Shown here piece after piece: positions 16,901 through 27,300 of a DNA stretch of 64,000 nt; the first letter of the stretch is position 1, and each line of letters opens with the position of its first letter. Source of the DNA: Paenibacillus caseinilyticus (GTDB taxonomy: Bacteria > Bacillota > Bacilli > Paenibacillales > NBRC-103111); the NCBI RefSeq assembly GCF_027533645.1, contig NZ_JAQAGY010000004.1:124001-188000 (forward strand). The letters are read 5' to 3'. The translations under genes and the position numbers were made by a program. The notes under the pieces were generated by a model that made no database searches, was not told the origin of the DNA, and saw only the letters and a list, made by a program, of their open reading frames with translations.

Positions 16901-19900
16901 GTGCCTTCGAAGCGGACCCGCACCGGGATCGTATTGATGAACAGGCCGACCATCGCTTCCACGCCCGGCAGGTCGGCGGGACGTCCCGATACCACGGTTC
17001 CGAAGACGATATCCGTCGCATGGTTGTACTTGGCGAGCAGCAGGGCCCATGCGGCCTGAATGACGTGGTTGAGCGTGGTCTGGCAGGAGGCCGCAAGCGC
17101 CCTCAGCCGCTCCGCCAGCTCAGGGTCTGGACGGAATTCATGGAGCTGGTGCCGGTAGAGGCCGCCGGCTTCCTTCGCTTTCCCTTCTCTGAATGAGGGC
17201 ACGGGCGTCGCTCCCTCGCAGCCTGCGAGCAGGCTGTTCCAGTATCGGGCCGCTTCTTCCCGGTCCCGGCGCTCCAGCCAATCGATAAAATGGCTGTACG
17301 GGACCGAAGAAGGCAGCTCCCGCTCCGGCTGCGCATATAGCTGCATGAACTCGCGCATGAGGATGCCGAGGCACCAGCCGTCGAGCAGGATGTGGTGGTA
17401 GCTCCCGACCACATCCCAGGCCGCTTCGCCGGTATGCAGCACGGCGAAGCGCAGCGCGGGCGTGCCCGCCAGATCGAAGCCGGCCTGCCGGTCACCGCGG
17501 CAGTAGGCATCCGCTCGGCGTTCCTGCTCCTCTTGGGACAGCCCCCGCAGATCCTCATAATGCACCGGTGCGTGCCAGCCTTCCAGCACCGCCTGCAGCG
17601 GGCGTCCTGCGCGGGCGATGCGGAACACCGTGCGCAGGATATCGTGCCGCTGAACGAGCCGTGCGGCGCTGAGCCGGAAACCGTCCAGATCCAGCGGCCC
17701 GTGGAGCGTCAGCCGCAGCTGTTCAAAGTATGCTTCGTTCTGCGGATCGTACTGGGCATGGAACAGCATTCCCTCCTGCAGCGGGGTCAAGGGATAGAGC
17801 TTGGCGATCCCTGCTCCCGGATGCTCCTTGCGCAGCCCGTTGTGCCACGCATCGAGCTCTTCCTGCGGCAAGACCGGCTCCGCCGGTGCAGGCTTGGTTT
17901 CGCTCTGCGGCGCAGTCTGAGGGATCTGAGCGGTCTGGGGTGCGCGAGGGGCCTGAGCGGTCTGAAGAGTGGAAGCGTCCAGCGGCACAACGACTTCGGC
18001 CAGATCAGCCAGCACCGGATAGCGGAACAGATCCCGGACCTCCAGCCGAAGGTTCTCTTTGTGCAGCCTCGCCGCCAGCTGAATGGCCTTGATCGAGTCG
18101 CCTCCCCTCTCGAAGAAGCTGTCGTGGATGCCGGCCGCCGGGCCTCCCAGCACTTCCTGCCACAGCGCGGCCAGGCGGGCCTCCATCGCAGTGCGCGGAG
18201 CGGTATGGGTGGCGCCGGGCGGTATGGCGTCCGGCCGCAGGGAGAGCGCCCGCCGGTCGACCTTGCCGTTCGGCGTGAGCGGCAGCCGGGGCAGTCGGAC
18301 GAAGCGGGATGGCACCATATAGCCGGGCAGGGCCGCTGCCATATGCCGCTTCAGCTCATCTAGGCCGGGTTCCTCCCCGGCACCGGTGTAGTAGGCCCAC
18401 AGCTCCCGGGTGCCCTGCCCTTCCTCCTTGACCACCACGGAGGCTTCTCTCACGGAAGGCATCCGGAGCAGGCAGGCTTCGATCTCCCCGGGCTCGATCC
18501 GGTAGCCGCGGATCTTGAGCTGGGCATCCGTTCGGCCGAGGAACTCCAGCGTGCCGTCCGGAAGCCATCGCACCCGGTCGCCGGAGCGGTACATCCGCTC
18601 TCCGGGGACGAACGGGTCCGGGACGAAGCGGAGCGCGGTCTGCTCCGGATCGCGCCAGTAGCCGCGGGCGAGCCCTCCGCCCGCGATGCACAGCTCCCCC
18701 GGCGCCCCGGCCGGGAGCAGTCGGCCTTTGGCGTCCAGGACATACAGCCGCACATGATCGATCGGTCTGCCGATGGGTACCGGACCGTCCGCGGGTTCGA
18801 CCCGGCCGCTCGCGGCAACGACCGTATTCTCGGTTGGGCCGTAGTTGTTGTGGAGCTCATAGGGTATATGCCCCACCCGCTGGAGCCGGTCCCCTCCCGT
18901 CAGGAGCAGCCGGAGGTGCCGGGGTGCGGGCTCCTCCATGAAGGCTTCAGCGAGCGCGGTCGGAAGGAAGGCTTGGGTCACCGCATGGTCTTCCATGAAC
19001 CGGCTGAGCCCCGCGAGATCCATCCGCAGCGGACCCGGCACCGGGTACAGCGAAGCTCCGGCGAGCAGCGGCGGGAAGAGCTCCCATACGGCTGCGTCGA
19101 ACCCGAACCCCGCATAGTGCAGGCAGCGGTCTTCCGGCGTCAGGCGGAAGTGCCGGATGTGCCACTGCGCCAGCTTCACGAGGCTGCGGTGCTCGACCAT
19201 GACGCCCTTGGGCTGTCCGGTCGTGCCCGAGGTGTAGATCACGTAGGCCAGATCCCGCGGGCCGGCATCAAGGCGGTCTTGTTCGGCAGCATCCGGCACG
19301 GAGCCGCCGCCCTCCTCCCGCCGATCCGGCGAACCGGCGGCGAATGCTCCGCGGTGCGGCAGAGGTGCCGGGTGCGCCTCCGAGGTGTCTGCCCCCCCGC
19401 GCTCCTTCCCTGATTCGAGGATCTCCTGCGAATCGAGGCAGAGACAAGCTTGCAGCTCCCCGCATTCTTCCAGCAGCTTCCGCAGCACCCCGGTGTGCGT
19501 CTCGGACGACACGATCACGGAGAGCTGGGCATGCTCCGCAAGCGCGCGGATGCGCTCATAAGGAAGGCTGGGGTCAATCGGCACGAAGGCCCCCCCGCTC
19601 TTCAGGACCGCGAGCACGACCGTCACCCGGTGAACCGAGGGCTCCAGCAGGACCCCGACAAGCTTCCCCGGACGAATCGCTTTATTCCGGAGGGAACCGG
19701 CCAGCCGGGCCGACTCCGCTTCCAGCTCGCGGTAGGAAAGCGCATCGCCGCCGAAGATGACGGCCGGCCGGTCCGGCGTGCGGGCCGCCTGCTCGGCGAA
19801 CCATCCATGTACCGTCCGATGTTCCGATGCGCACTCTCCTGCGGGATATCGGTCCAGCTGCTCTTCTTTTTCCGCGTCCGTTACGATATCGATTGTATCC

Positions 19901-21207
19901 GCAAGGATTGACGGGTCGGCCGCAGCCGCTTGCGCCGCCTTGCGCAGATGCCCTTCGATCCACCGCATATGCTCCTCCCCGTACCGGAGCGCATTATAGT
20001 TCAGCCGGAATCCGAGTTCCCTGCCGGTGCTGACCGCCGCATCGAAGTCATAATGCGTCCGCTCCTCGATCCGAAACTCCTCGACCCGCAGCTCGGAAGC
20101 TTTCATCAGAGCCCCGAGTTCTTCCTGCACCGGGTAATTCTCAAAGCCGATCACATGGGTGATGAGCTCCTGGCCCGCTTCGCTCTCCTTCTGGATCTCA
20201 TAGAGCGGATGGTGCTGGTAGGGCTCCGAAGCCAAGGCGGCCTTCTGCACCTCCTGCGCCAGCTCCGCGAAGCTTCGGCCCTCTGTCCGTATACGCAGCG
20301 GAATCGTATTGATGAAGAGACCCACCATCCGTTCCACGCCCCGGATCTCCGCCGGCCGGCCGGATACGACCGTACCGAACACCGCATCCTCCGTTCCGTT
20401 ATACCGCTGCAGCAGGATCCCCCACAGCGACATGACCACGCTGTTCAACGTGACCTGCAGGCTCTGTGCAAGGCCGGTCAAGCGGGCGGTCAGCGCTTCA
20501 TCCAGCCGGAACGTATGTGTTCGAGGCCGGGTCCCGGCGGAGGAGCCTGACCGGCGTCCCAGCGGATAGGAAGGCTGGCTGCTGCCTTCCAGGTAAGTCT
20601 TCCAATAGGAGCCGGCCTCCCCGGCCTGCTGCGTCTGCAGCCAGCGGATGTAGCTGCTGTATGGCGGAGGGGCGGACGGCAGGGCCGTCTCCCCGTCTTC
20701 GCCATGGTAGGCGAGGAAAAAGTCGCCGATCACCGTGCCGAGGCACCAGCCGTCCATGATGATGTGGTGGTGGCTCCAGATGCAGACACTCTCCTCCGGT
20801 CCGGTGCGCAGCACGACGGCCCGCATCAACGGGTCCTTGTCCAGCCGGAAGCCCCGGGCCTGATCCTCCGCCTTGAAGCGCTGCAGCGCTTCCTGCACTT
20901 CTACGGCGGAGAGATAGGACAGGTCTTCGAATCGTACGCTGCAAGCGCGTTCCTTCAGCACCACCTGCCTCGGCTCCGTGATCCCTGCAATGCCTTGATG
21001 GAGGAACAGCGTGCGGAGCACATCATGGCGCTGAACGACCCTGTCCCAGCAGCGCTGGAAGCGCAGGGGGTCCAGCGGGCCTCGGATGGTGAATACGGCC
21101 TGCTCCAGATAAGCGGATGCCCCCTCGTCCACCAAGGAGGCGAACAGCATCCCCTTTTGCATCGGGGACAAGGGATAGATGTCTTGGATTTCCGGTTTTT
21201 TGGCCAT
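13948..21207 (-). CDS. NRPS-D: C-A(Leu)-T-C-A(X')-T-TE, terminal synthetase
   Basis: 2419 aa; the start ATG follows GAAAGGAAC. Domains: C of the D-donor type (motif near residue 145, HHHIIMDGW); A1 around 480-1000, code DAWFLGNVVK = leucine; T1 (GGDSIKAIQ, about 1037); a Pro/Gln/Ala-rich linker (about 1072-1112); C2, again opening with [11 protein letters not shown] (HHILLDGW near 1272); A2 of the FDLSVYD class (near 1785), code DLYDFSLVWK; T2 (GGHS, about 2135); and a type I thioesterase from about 2190 with GYSAGG near 2265 and a late GSHMAML histidine motif. T1 is of the kind that normally precedes an epimerase and C2 is of the kind that follows one, yet no epimerase lies between them. The N-terminus fits the epimerase-ended NRPS-C just upstream, so C to D is the likely order, ending in hydrolysis or macrocyclisation. 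Confidence 0.96.
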   Translation of the reverse strand: MAKKPEIQDIYPLSPMQKGMLFASLVDEGASAYLEQAVFTIRGPLDPLRFQRCWDRVVQRHDVLRTLFLHQGIAGITEPRQVVLKERACSVRFEDLSYLSAVEVQEALQRFKAEDQARGFRLDKDPLMRAVVLRTGPEESVCIWSHHHIIMDGWCLGTVIGDFFLAYHGEDGETALPSAPPPYSSYIRWLQTQQAGEAGSYWKTYLEGSSQPSYPLGRRSGSSAGTRPRTHTFRLDEALTARLTGLAQSLQVTLNSVVMSLWGILLQRYNGTEDAVFGTVVSGRPAEIRGVERMVGLFINTIPLRIRTEGRSFAELAQEVQKAALASEPYQHHPLYEIQKESEAGQELITHVIGFENYPVQEELGALMKASELRVEEFRIEERTHYDFDAAVSTGRELGFRLNYNALRYGEEHMRWIEGHLRKAAQAAAADPSILADTIDIVTDAEKEEQLDRYPAGECASEHRTVHGWFAEQAARTPDRPAVIFGGDALSYRELEAESARLAGSLRNKAIRPGKLVGVLLEPSVHRVTVVLAVLKSGGAFVPIDPSLPYERIRALAEHAQLSVIVSSETHTGVLRKLLEECGELQACLCLDSQEILESGKERGGADTSEAHPAPLPHRGAFAAGSPDRREEGGGSVPDAAEQDRLDAGPRDLAYVIYTSGTTGQPKGVMVEHRSLVKLAQWHIRHFRLTPEDRCLHYAGFGFDAAVWELFPPLLAGASLYPVPGPLRMDLAGLSRFMEDHAVTQAFLPTALAEAFMEEPAPRHLRLLLTGGDRLQRVGHIPYELHNNYGPTENTVVAASGRVEPADGPVPIGRPIDHVRLYVLDAKGRLLPAGAPGELCIAGGGLARGYWRDPEQTALRFVPDPFVPGERMYRSGDRVRWLPDGTLEFLGRTDAQLKIRGYRIEPGEIEACLLRMPSVREASVVVKEEGQGTRELWAYYTGAGEEPGLDELKRHMAAALPGYMVPSRFVRLPRLPLTPNGKVDRRALSLRPDAIPPGATHTAPRTAMEARLAALWQEVLGGPAAGIHDSFFERGGDSIKAIQLAARLHKENLRLEVRDLFRYPVLADLAEVVVPLDASTLQTAQAPRAPQTAQIPQTAPQSETKPAPAEPVLPQEELDAWHNGLRKEHPGAGIAKLYPLTPLQEGMLFHAQYDPQNEAYFEQLRLTLHGPLDLDGFRLSAARLVQRHDILRTVFRIARAGRPLQAVLEGWHAPVHYEDLRGLSQEEQERRADAYCRGDRQAGFDLAGTPALRFAVLHTGEAAWDVVGSYHHILLDGWCLGILMREFMQLYAQPERELPSSVPYSHFIDWLERRDREEAARYWNSLLAGCEGATPVPSFREGKAKEAGGLYRHQLHEFRPDPELAERLRALAASCQTTLNHVIQAAWALLLAKYNHATDIVFGTVVSGRPADLPGVEAMVGLFINTIPVRVRFEGTNNLPQLLQQMTRTALDSAVYDWFPLAGMNGGAGASLVSHLCVFENYPLSSPLSGTESGPDGGVAATRAELFEHTNYDFNLIVLPHEELSFKLSYNAAAYEAEDMERIEGHLLRLLEHMAEEPEADLDRLGILQPAEFRETVAAFNRTAAPYPEHSTLISLFEDQAQRAPERPALLHGDTLITYGLLNAHAEAVAAGLAEAVVQPGDCVALIAGRGMPAVSGMLGILKAGAAYVPVDPEYPPQRQARLAAHAQVSAILTDRPLSFEPDPGVAVIRLDGAPAVLQGGRTEALKPSRQASPDDLAYIIYTSGTTGEPKGVRIRHRSAVNLIHWVNDTYGIGSDDRLLWVTSLCFDLSVYDLFGMFAAGGLVVIAEKEEVQDPRTLWRLLITQGITFWDSVPTTMNYLVQALEEAGEAGQHPLLRLVFLSGDWIPVNLRRRLLAYFPHARTIGLGGATEAAVWSNYHEIGEADEALRSIPYGRPLANNRFYVLDPFGLPVPHGVPGELYIGGIGVADGYMNDGDKTAAAFLPDPFLAAAGGIGTRMYRTGDLGRLLPDGRMEFLGRKDGQAKVRGYRIEPGEIEQALLQLEEVREAVVTTRRTEAGHVQLCAYFTAGRELSASEAQLHLARTLPAYMVPELLMQLESLPLSANGKIDRRALPAPQVATADIVEPRTESEFHLAAIWSELLGVEHVGVHSDFFLIGGHSLLAAVLSARISERLGIEVPLHLIFRHRTVEALAAKLDTVHELQGGGEESVTKLSEGGEGLNVFCFPPVAGYGFEYRALASMLPAYTWYAFDFLPGSEEEDRPAEAYASRIRRLQPEGPYILLGYSAGGCLAYETAALLEAEGSEVAGLLMLDAERKTGADPVPDEELLRDTEAQLAAAENRYGDLLSVPSVRREAAARMYAYRRYLQRTVNGAALRAPVHLVLAEGSDARLSWNGAETGGLTTYQGHGSHMAMLEEPAIRHNAGLLGEILQSAGQTVLT
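17905..17990 (-). repeat. Degenerate Pro-Gln-Thr-Ala linker repeat in NRPS-D
   Basis: Imperfect repeats around the + strand string CTGAGCGGTCTG encode a linker with recurring P-Q-T-A and A-P units between T1 and C2 of NRPS-D. It occupies the place where an epimerase would be expected. Confidence 0.55.
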
Positions 21208-21344
21208 GTTCGTTCCTTTCGTGAGACAGATCTATGTGAAATCGGCGCTGGGCGGCTGCCTGCCGCCGCTTGGCCCGCCCCGCTTACCTGTACACGGGAG
21301 CTTCCGCGTCCGGCAGCTCAGCGGGTCAGGGCGACTCCGGCGGT

Positions 21345-24300
21345 CTACAACAGCTCCAGCAGCTCTTCAATACTCGCGAACGCCTCTTCCGTCAGCTCCC
21401 CGTCGCTGTAATCGCTGAGCGTCTTCTCCCCGGTCCCGCAGGCCGCGCAGTGGTCGATCAGTTCGCGCAGGGCGCGGATCATGCCGGCCATCAGCCGGTC
21501 CATCGTGTCCGGCGCATATTCGCGGGGGTCATGCCCGAGCCGGACCCGCAGCTCGCCGTCCAGAATCATGGCGGTGATCTCGATCGCCGCAAGTCTCTCC
21601 CCTTCCGGAGACATCATCTCTCCTGTCCCGTAGGGGGAGAGGCCGAACAGTTCTCCTTGCAGCTCGCTGTCCGTTTGACCAAGATAATTGAACAGGATCT
21701 CGGCCGGGATAGGCGGCAGAGCCGGCTGTTTCAGTTCCGTGAGAAGCCCGCAGCCCAGCCCCTTGTCCGGTATGCGCCTCAGTCCGTCCTTGATGCTGCG
21801 GATGGCCTTCGATAGATGGGATCCACCCGGTTGATCTTCGGCTCCGGCCGGAACGGATACGGCAGCAGGGACTGGCTTGGCCGGCCGATGGACAGCTGAA
21901 GAGGCTGCTTCCTTGGCCGCTTCACTCAGATCGAGCAGAGCCGGATACAATGTCGTGAACCAGCCCACCGTACGGCTGACGTTCAGCCCGGCGGGCAGCG
22001 CATCGCGGCCATGGCCTTCCAGCGTGACCCGATAACGCTCCCCTCCGGTCCACTCTCTCAGTGCCAGTCCGAGCGCGGTGAGAAGGAGATCTTCGGCATC
22101 CGTCCCGTAAGCATGGTGGACCCCTCTTAGCAGCAGCTCCGTCTCAGTTCTTCCCAGATACGATTCCGTATGGCGCGTATCTTGGCGCAGCCGCTCAGGC
22201 ACGATCTCACCGTTCTTGGGCAGCGGGTCCACGGGAGTGCCGGACAAGGCGGTCCAGTAAGCCTCCTCCTTCTGCAGCCGTCCGCTCTCCGCGTATTCCC
22301 GCAGGGCAAGCGTATAAGCGAGATAAGAGTCGGTTTTGGGCGGCAGAACGACCGGCGTCCCTGCCTCTGCCTGGACGTATAAGCTGGCGAGATCCTCGAG
22401 CAGGATGCGCCAGGATACGCCGTCCACCACCAGGTGATGAATGGCGATCAGCAGGTGGTCCCCTTCTGTGGTCTGGAAGAGACCGAACCGCAAGAGCGGG
22501 CCTTCCTCCAGGTTCATCCCCCGCTGCAGCGCTTCGGCTTCTTCAAGGATGCGGCCGGAGGGATCGGAGAGCTCTCTAACATCGCAGACGGTCAGGTTCC
22601 ACAAGGTTTCCGGCTCCCCTGTCTCCCGGAAGACCTGGACACGTCTGCCGTCCTTCACCGGGAAAACCGTCCGCAATGCGTCGTGGTGTTCGACCAGCCG
22701 TGCTGCCGCCTCCTGCAGGCGTCCAGGATCCCAGCCTTCCCGGCGGTACAGCATAACGACCTGGTTGAAGTGCCGGGTCTCCCCTCGCTGCGTACGGAAG
22801 AACCAGGACTGCACCGCGCTCAGCCCAGCTTCCCCTTGAACGGCGCCCTGTTCCGACGTCATCCGGGATGCCCGTACCCAAGGCGCAAGCTCCGCGACGG
22901 TCGGGTATTCCAGCAGGTCGCGGACCGACAGCTCCCACTCCAGCGTATGCAGACGGGAGACGATCTGAAGGGCCTTGATCGAATCGCCGCCGAGCGCGAA
23001 GAAATTGTCGTGCAGTCCCACCCGGCCGCAGCCGAGCAGGTCCTGCCACAGCTCCGCTAGCAGGACCTCCAGCGGCTCGCGGGGCGGGATATACTCCGTC
23101 TCCGCGAGGAAGACGGCCTCCGGCTGAGGCAGCGCCCTGCGGTCCAGTTTGCCGCTCGGGGTAAGCGGCATCGCCGCCACCATCGTGAAGCGGGATGGGA
23201 TCATATACGCGGGCAGCATCCGGGCGAGCTCCTCCCGCAGGGCCGCTGCGCTGGGCTCTCCCTCTGCTACGAGGTAGGCGACCAGCTCACTGTGGCCCTG
23301 CGCCGAGGCAGCGGCGGTCACCGCAGCTTCGCGGGCGAGGCCGGTCCGCAGCAGCGCCGCTTCGATCTCGCCGGGCTCCACCCGGTAGCCGCGGATCTTG
23401 ACCTGGTGGTCGATCCGGCCGAGGTATTCGAGGTTGCCGTCAGGCAGCCAGCGGGCGCGGTCCCCGGTACGGTACATCCGGCCGCCGGGCTCGAATGGGT
23501 TCGATGTGAATTTCTCGGCCGTCAGCTCGGGCCGGTTCCAATACCCGCGCCCTACGCCGACGCCGGCAATGCAGAGCTCGCCGGGCACACCGGTGGGCTG
23601 CAGCTCCCCGCCCGGGCCCATAACGTACAGCCGGATATTATCGATCGGCCGTCCGATCGGCACGCACTGCAGATCCCCTTGCGCGGAGCAGTCGAAGTAC
23701 GTGACGTCCACGGCCGCCTCTGTCGGTCCGTACAGGTTGATCAGCCGGGTGCCGTTCGGCTCATGGAGCAGCCGGTGGAACTGGCGTGCCTGCGGCAGCG
23801 GCAGAGCTTCCCCGCTCGCGAACACATGCCGGAGACCGGCCAGCTGGTCTGCGCACGCCCGGCCTTCCGCATGCTCGAGGAACGCCTGGAGCATCGACGG
23901 CACAAAATGCACGGCGCTGACCCGCCCTCTTTCGATCGCATCGACGAGCACGGCAGGATCCTTCTCGCCCCCCGGAGCCAGGAGGCAGAGCGCCGCACCG
24001 GCCAGCGGCCACCAGAACAGCTCCCAGACGGAGACGTCGAAGGTGAACGGCGTTTTGTGCAGGATCACATCGTCCCCGCTGAGCGGAAAAGCCTTCTGCA
24101 TCCAATGAATCCGGTTGACCGCCGACCGGTGCTCGATCATGACGCCCTTCGGCATGCCGGTGGAGCCGGAGGTGTAGATGATATAGGCCAGATCGTCCGG
24201 GGATGCGCCATCTGTCAGCGCCGTCTCCGCTTCGATCCGCTCTTCGTCGGTACGGCCTTGTTCGCGGTCCGCTTCGTCCAGCAGCAGCATGCGGCCCCCA

Positions 24301-27300
24301 TAAACGGATAGAGCTTCCGCCGCTCCCCCTTCCGCTGCCGCGGAAGAGTGCGTCAGGAGAAGATGCGCTCCGCTGTCCTCCAGCAGGTAGGCGATCCGCT
24401 TCGCCGGGTATCCCGGATCAATCGGCAGGTACGCCCCCCCGGCCTTCAGGATGGCATACAAGCCGACCAGCGTCTCAACAGACCGCTGCGCCAGGACGGC
24501 GGCCACTGTGCCAGGCTTGAGTCCTTCCCGGCGCAGGGTAACGGCCAGCCTGCCGGCCCGCGCGTTCAGCTCGCCGTAAGTCAGCCTGCTGCCGTCTGCT
24601 GCGATGACTGCTGTAGCATCGGGCGAGCGGCGGACCTGCTTTTCGAAGAGAGAGACCAGGGTCTCGTCCGCCGGGAAGCCGGCCTCCGTGTCATTGAACC
24701 CATGCACCAGCGTATGACGCTCCGCCTCGCCAATCCACTCCAGCTGTCCGATCTCCAGGTGCGGGTTCCGGGCCGCTTCTTCTGCCAGCCGGAGGAGATA
24801 ACCCGCCCACCGCTCCACGGTCTGAGGCAGGAACAAGTCCGCATCGTATTCCAGCATGCAGCGGAGACGGCCTTCCTCCTCGGACACATACAGGGCCAAG
24901 TCGACTTTGGCGGTCCCGGGATCATAGTTGTATTCCGTCAGGGTTACATCCGTGGTGCTCAGCGTCTGCGCCTGCATGTTCTGCAGCACGAGCATCGCGT
25001 CGAAGAGCGGATTGCGTCCCGGGTCCCGCCGCTGAGGCAGCTGGTCCACCAGCTCTTCGAAGGGGTAATCGCCGTGTTCGAACGCCTCCAGCACCGTCTT
25101 CCTCAGGGAGGCGAGGTAAGTGTGAAGCGTCATCTGCGGCAGAAGCTGTACCCGCATCACCAGGGTGTTGACGAAGACGCCCGCCATCCGCTGAAGCTCC
25201 GGACGGGAACGGCCTGCAGCCGGGGTACCCACGGTAAGTTCTTCGGTGCCCCCAAGCCTCGACAGCAGGACGGAATATACGGCGAGAAGCACCATATACA
25301 GCGTCGTCCCCGTCTCTGTGGTTAGACGGTACAAGCCTGCGGCGGTCTCTTCCCCGATCTCGAGGAAGACGCGCCCTCCCGCGAACGACCGGACCGGGGG
25401 CCGCGAGGCATCGCCGGGCAATTGCAGCACGGGCAGCTCGCCGCCCAGCTGATTCAGCCAGTAAGCCTCCTGGGCCCGGCAGTCTCCGCTCCCGAGGAAG
25501 GAACGCTGCCACACGGCGTAATCTTTGTACTGCAGGCCGGGCTCCGGCAGGGGCTCCCCGGCATACAGCTTCACGAATTCTTCCGTGAGCACGCTGAGTG
25601 TGACCCCGTCGGAGACGATATGGTGCATATCCAGGAGCAGCCAAGCTTCGGCGGCACCGGTGAACTCGATCAGCCCGGCGCGGAGGAGCGGGCCTCCGCC
25701 GAGATCAAACGGACGGATAAAAGCCCGGACCCGGTCCCTCCCCGCCGCCTCGTTCTCTGCTGTATACCGGACGATCCCCATCGGAGCCGGAGGCTGGATC
25801 CGCTGAACCACCTCGCCGTCCGACAGCTCAAAGGAGCTCCGCAGCGCCTCATGCCGCACGATCAGGCGGGTCAGCGCTTCTTCTATGCGCGCGGGGTCCG
25901 GGCGCCCCTGCAGGACGAAGACGGCCGGCATGTTGTAGCTGACCCCCGCCCCTTGAAGCTGCTGGAGCACGTACAGTCTCTTTTGCGCCGAGGATACAGG
26001 GTAGGTCTCCTGCACCGGGGCTTGTGCGATCCGTCCGCGGTCCACACTCTTGCTCCGCCCGGCTGCCGCAGCCGCCATGCTGCGAACCGTGGGATGATCG
26101 AATACATCCCGCAGGGACAGCTCCCAGCCCAGGTCCTGCCTAACGGTCTGGATCAGATTCACGGCTTTGAGCGAATGGCCGCCGAGGTCGAAGAAGGACT
26201 GGTCCCGTCCGATCACCGGCAGCCCGAGCACTTCGGACCAGCGGGATGCCAGCTCCTGTTCACGCTCTCCGAGCGGCAGCTCCGGCGCTTCCTCCACCCC
26301 ATGGCCCGCTTCCGGACGGGGCAGCGCTCTCCGGTCCACTTTGCCGCTAGGCGTGAGCGGGAGCCGGTGGAGTGACGCATAGCGCGAAGGGATCATATAG
26401 GACGGCAGCGCTTCGGCTAACTTGCTCCGCACTTCGCCGGGCGTCCAGGAGGCTCCCGGAGTCGTCACCAGGTAAGCGCACAGTTCCGTATCCCCTGCCG
26501 CATCCGTATGGGCGGCAACTACGGCGTCGGTGACAAAAGGCAGCTCCGCGAGAAGCGACTCAATCTCGCCCGGCTCGATACGGTAGCCGCGCACCTTCAC
26601 CTGATGGTCGCTGCGTCCGAGATATTCGATGGAGCCGTCCGAGCGCCGCCGGGCCCGGTCGCCGGAGCGGTACATCCGCCCGCCTGCCCGGAACGGGTCC
26701 GGCTGGAAGACGGAGGCCGTCAGCTCCGGCCGTCCGAGATACCCGCGGGCCAGTCCCACACCCGCGATATAGAGCTCGCCGGGCACGCCGACCGGCTGCT
26801 GCAGCCCGGCAGCACTGAGCACATACAGCCGCATATTGTCGATGGGCCGGCCGATCGGCACCGGGCCCGCGCCGTCCTGCTCCGTGACGTCATGGTAGGA
26901 TACGTCCACCGATGCTTCCGTCGGCCCGTACAGATTGTGCAGCGTCGTGCCATAAGGCCGGGTCAGCAGCCGCAGGAAGCTTTCAGCCTGCCATGGCTGC
27001 AGCGCCTCCCCGCTCGCGAAGACGCGGCACAGTCCGGACAAGTCAAGGGCTGCGCCCGGTGTCCCGGCATGGGCCAGGAACGCTTGCAGCATAGAAGGCA
27101 CGAAGTGCATCACGGTAATGCCCTCCGCTCTCACGGCTTCGGCTACAGCGGCCGGATCCTTCTCCTCGCCAGGTGCGAGCAGGACGACCCGGGCGCCTGC
27201 GAGCGCCCACCAGAACAACTCCCAGACGGAGACGTCGAAGGTAAAGGGCGTTTTGTGCAGGATCGCATCGCCGGGGAGCAGCGGATACTGCTTCTGCATC

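Noticed and set aside
17300..17830. C2 of NRPS-D as a dual epimerase/condensation domain that would explain the missing E
   Set aside because: I could not see the extra N-terminal His-His...Gly-Asp motif described for dual domains; it looks like an ordinary D-donor C domain.
21208..21344. Terminator or promoter between NRPS-C and NRPS-D
   Set aside because: The gap has GC-rich partial inverted repeats but no T-tract and no recognisable -35/-10 pair; co-transcription is simplest.
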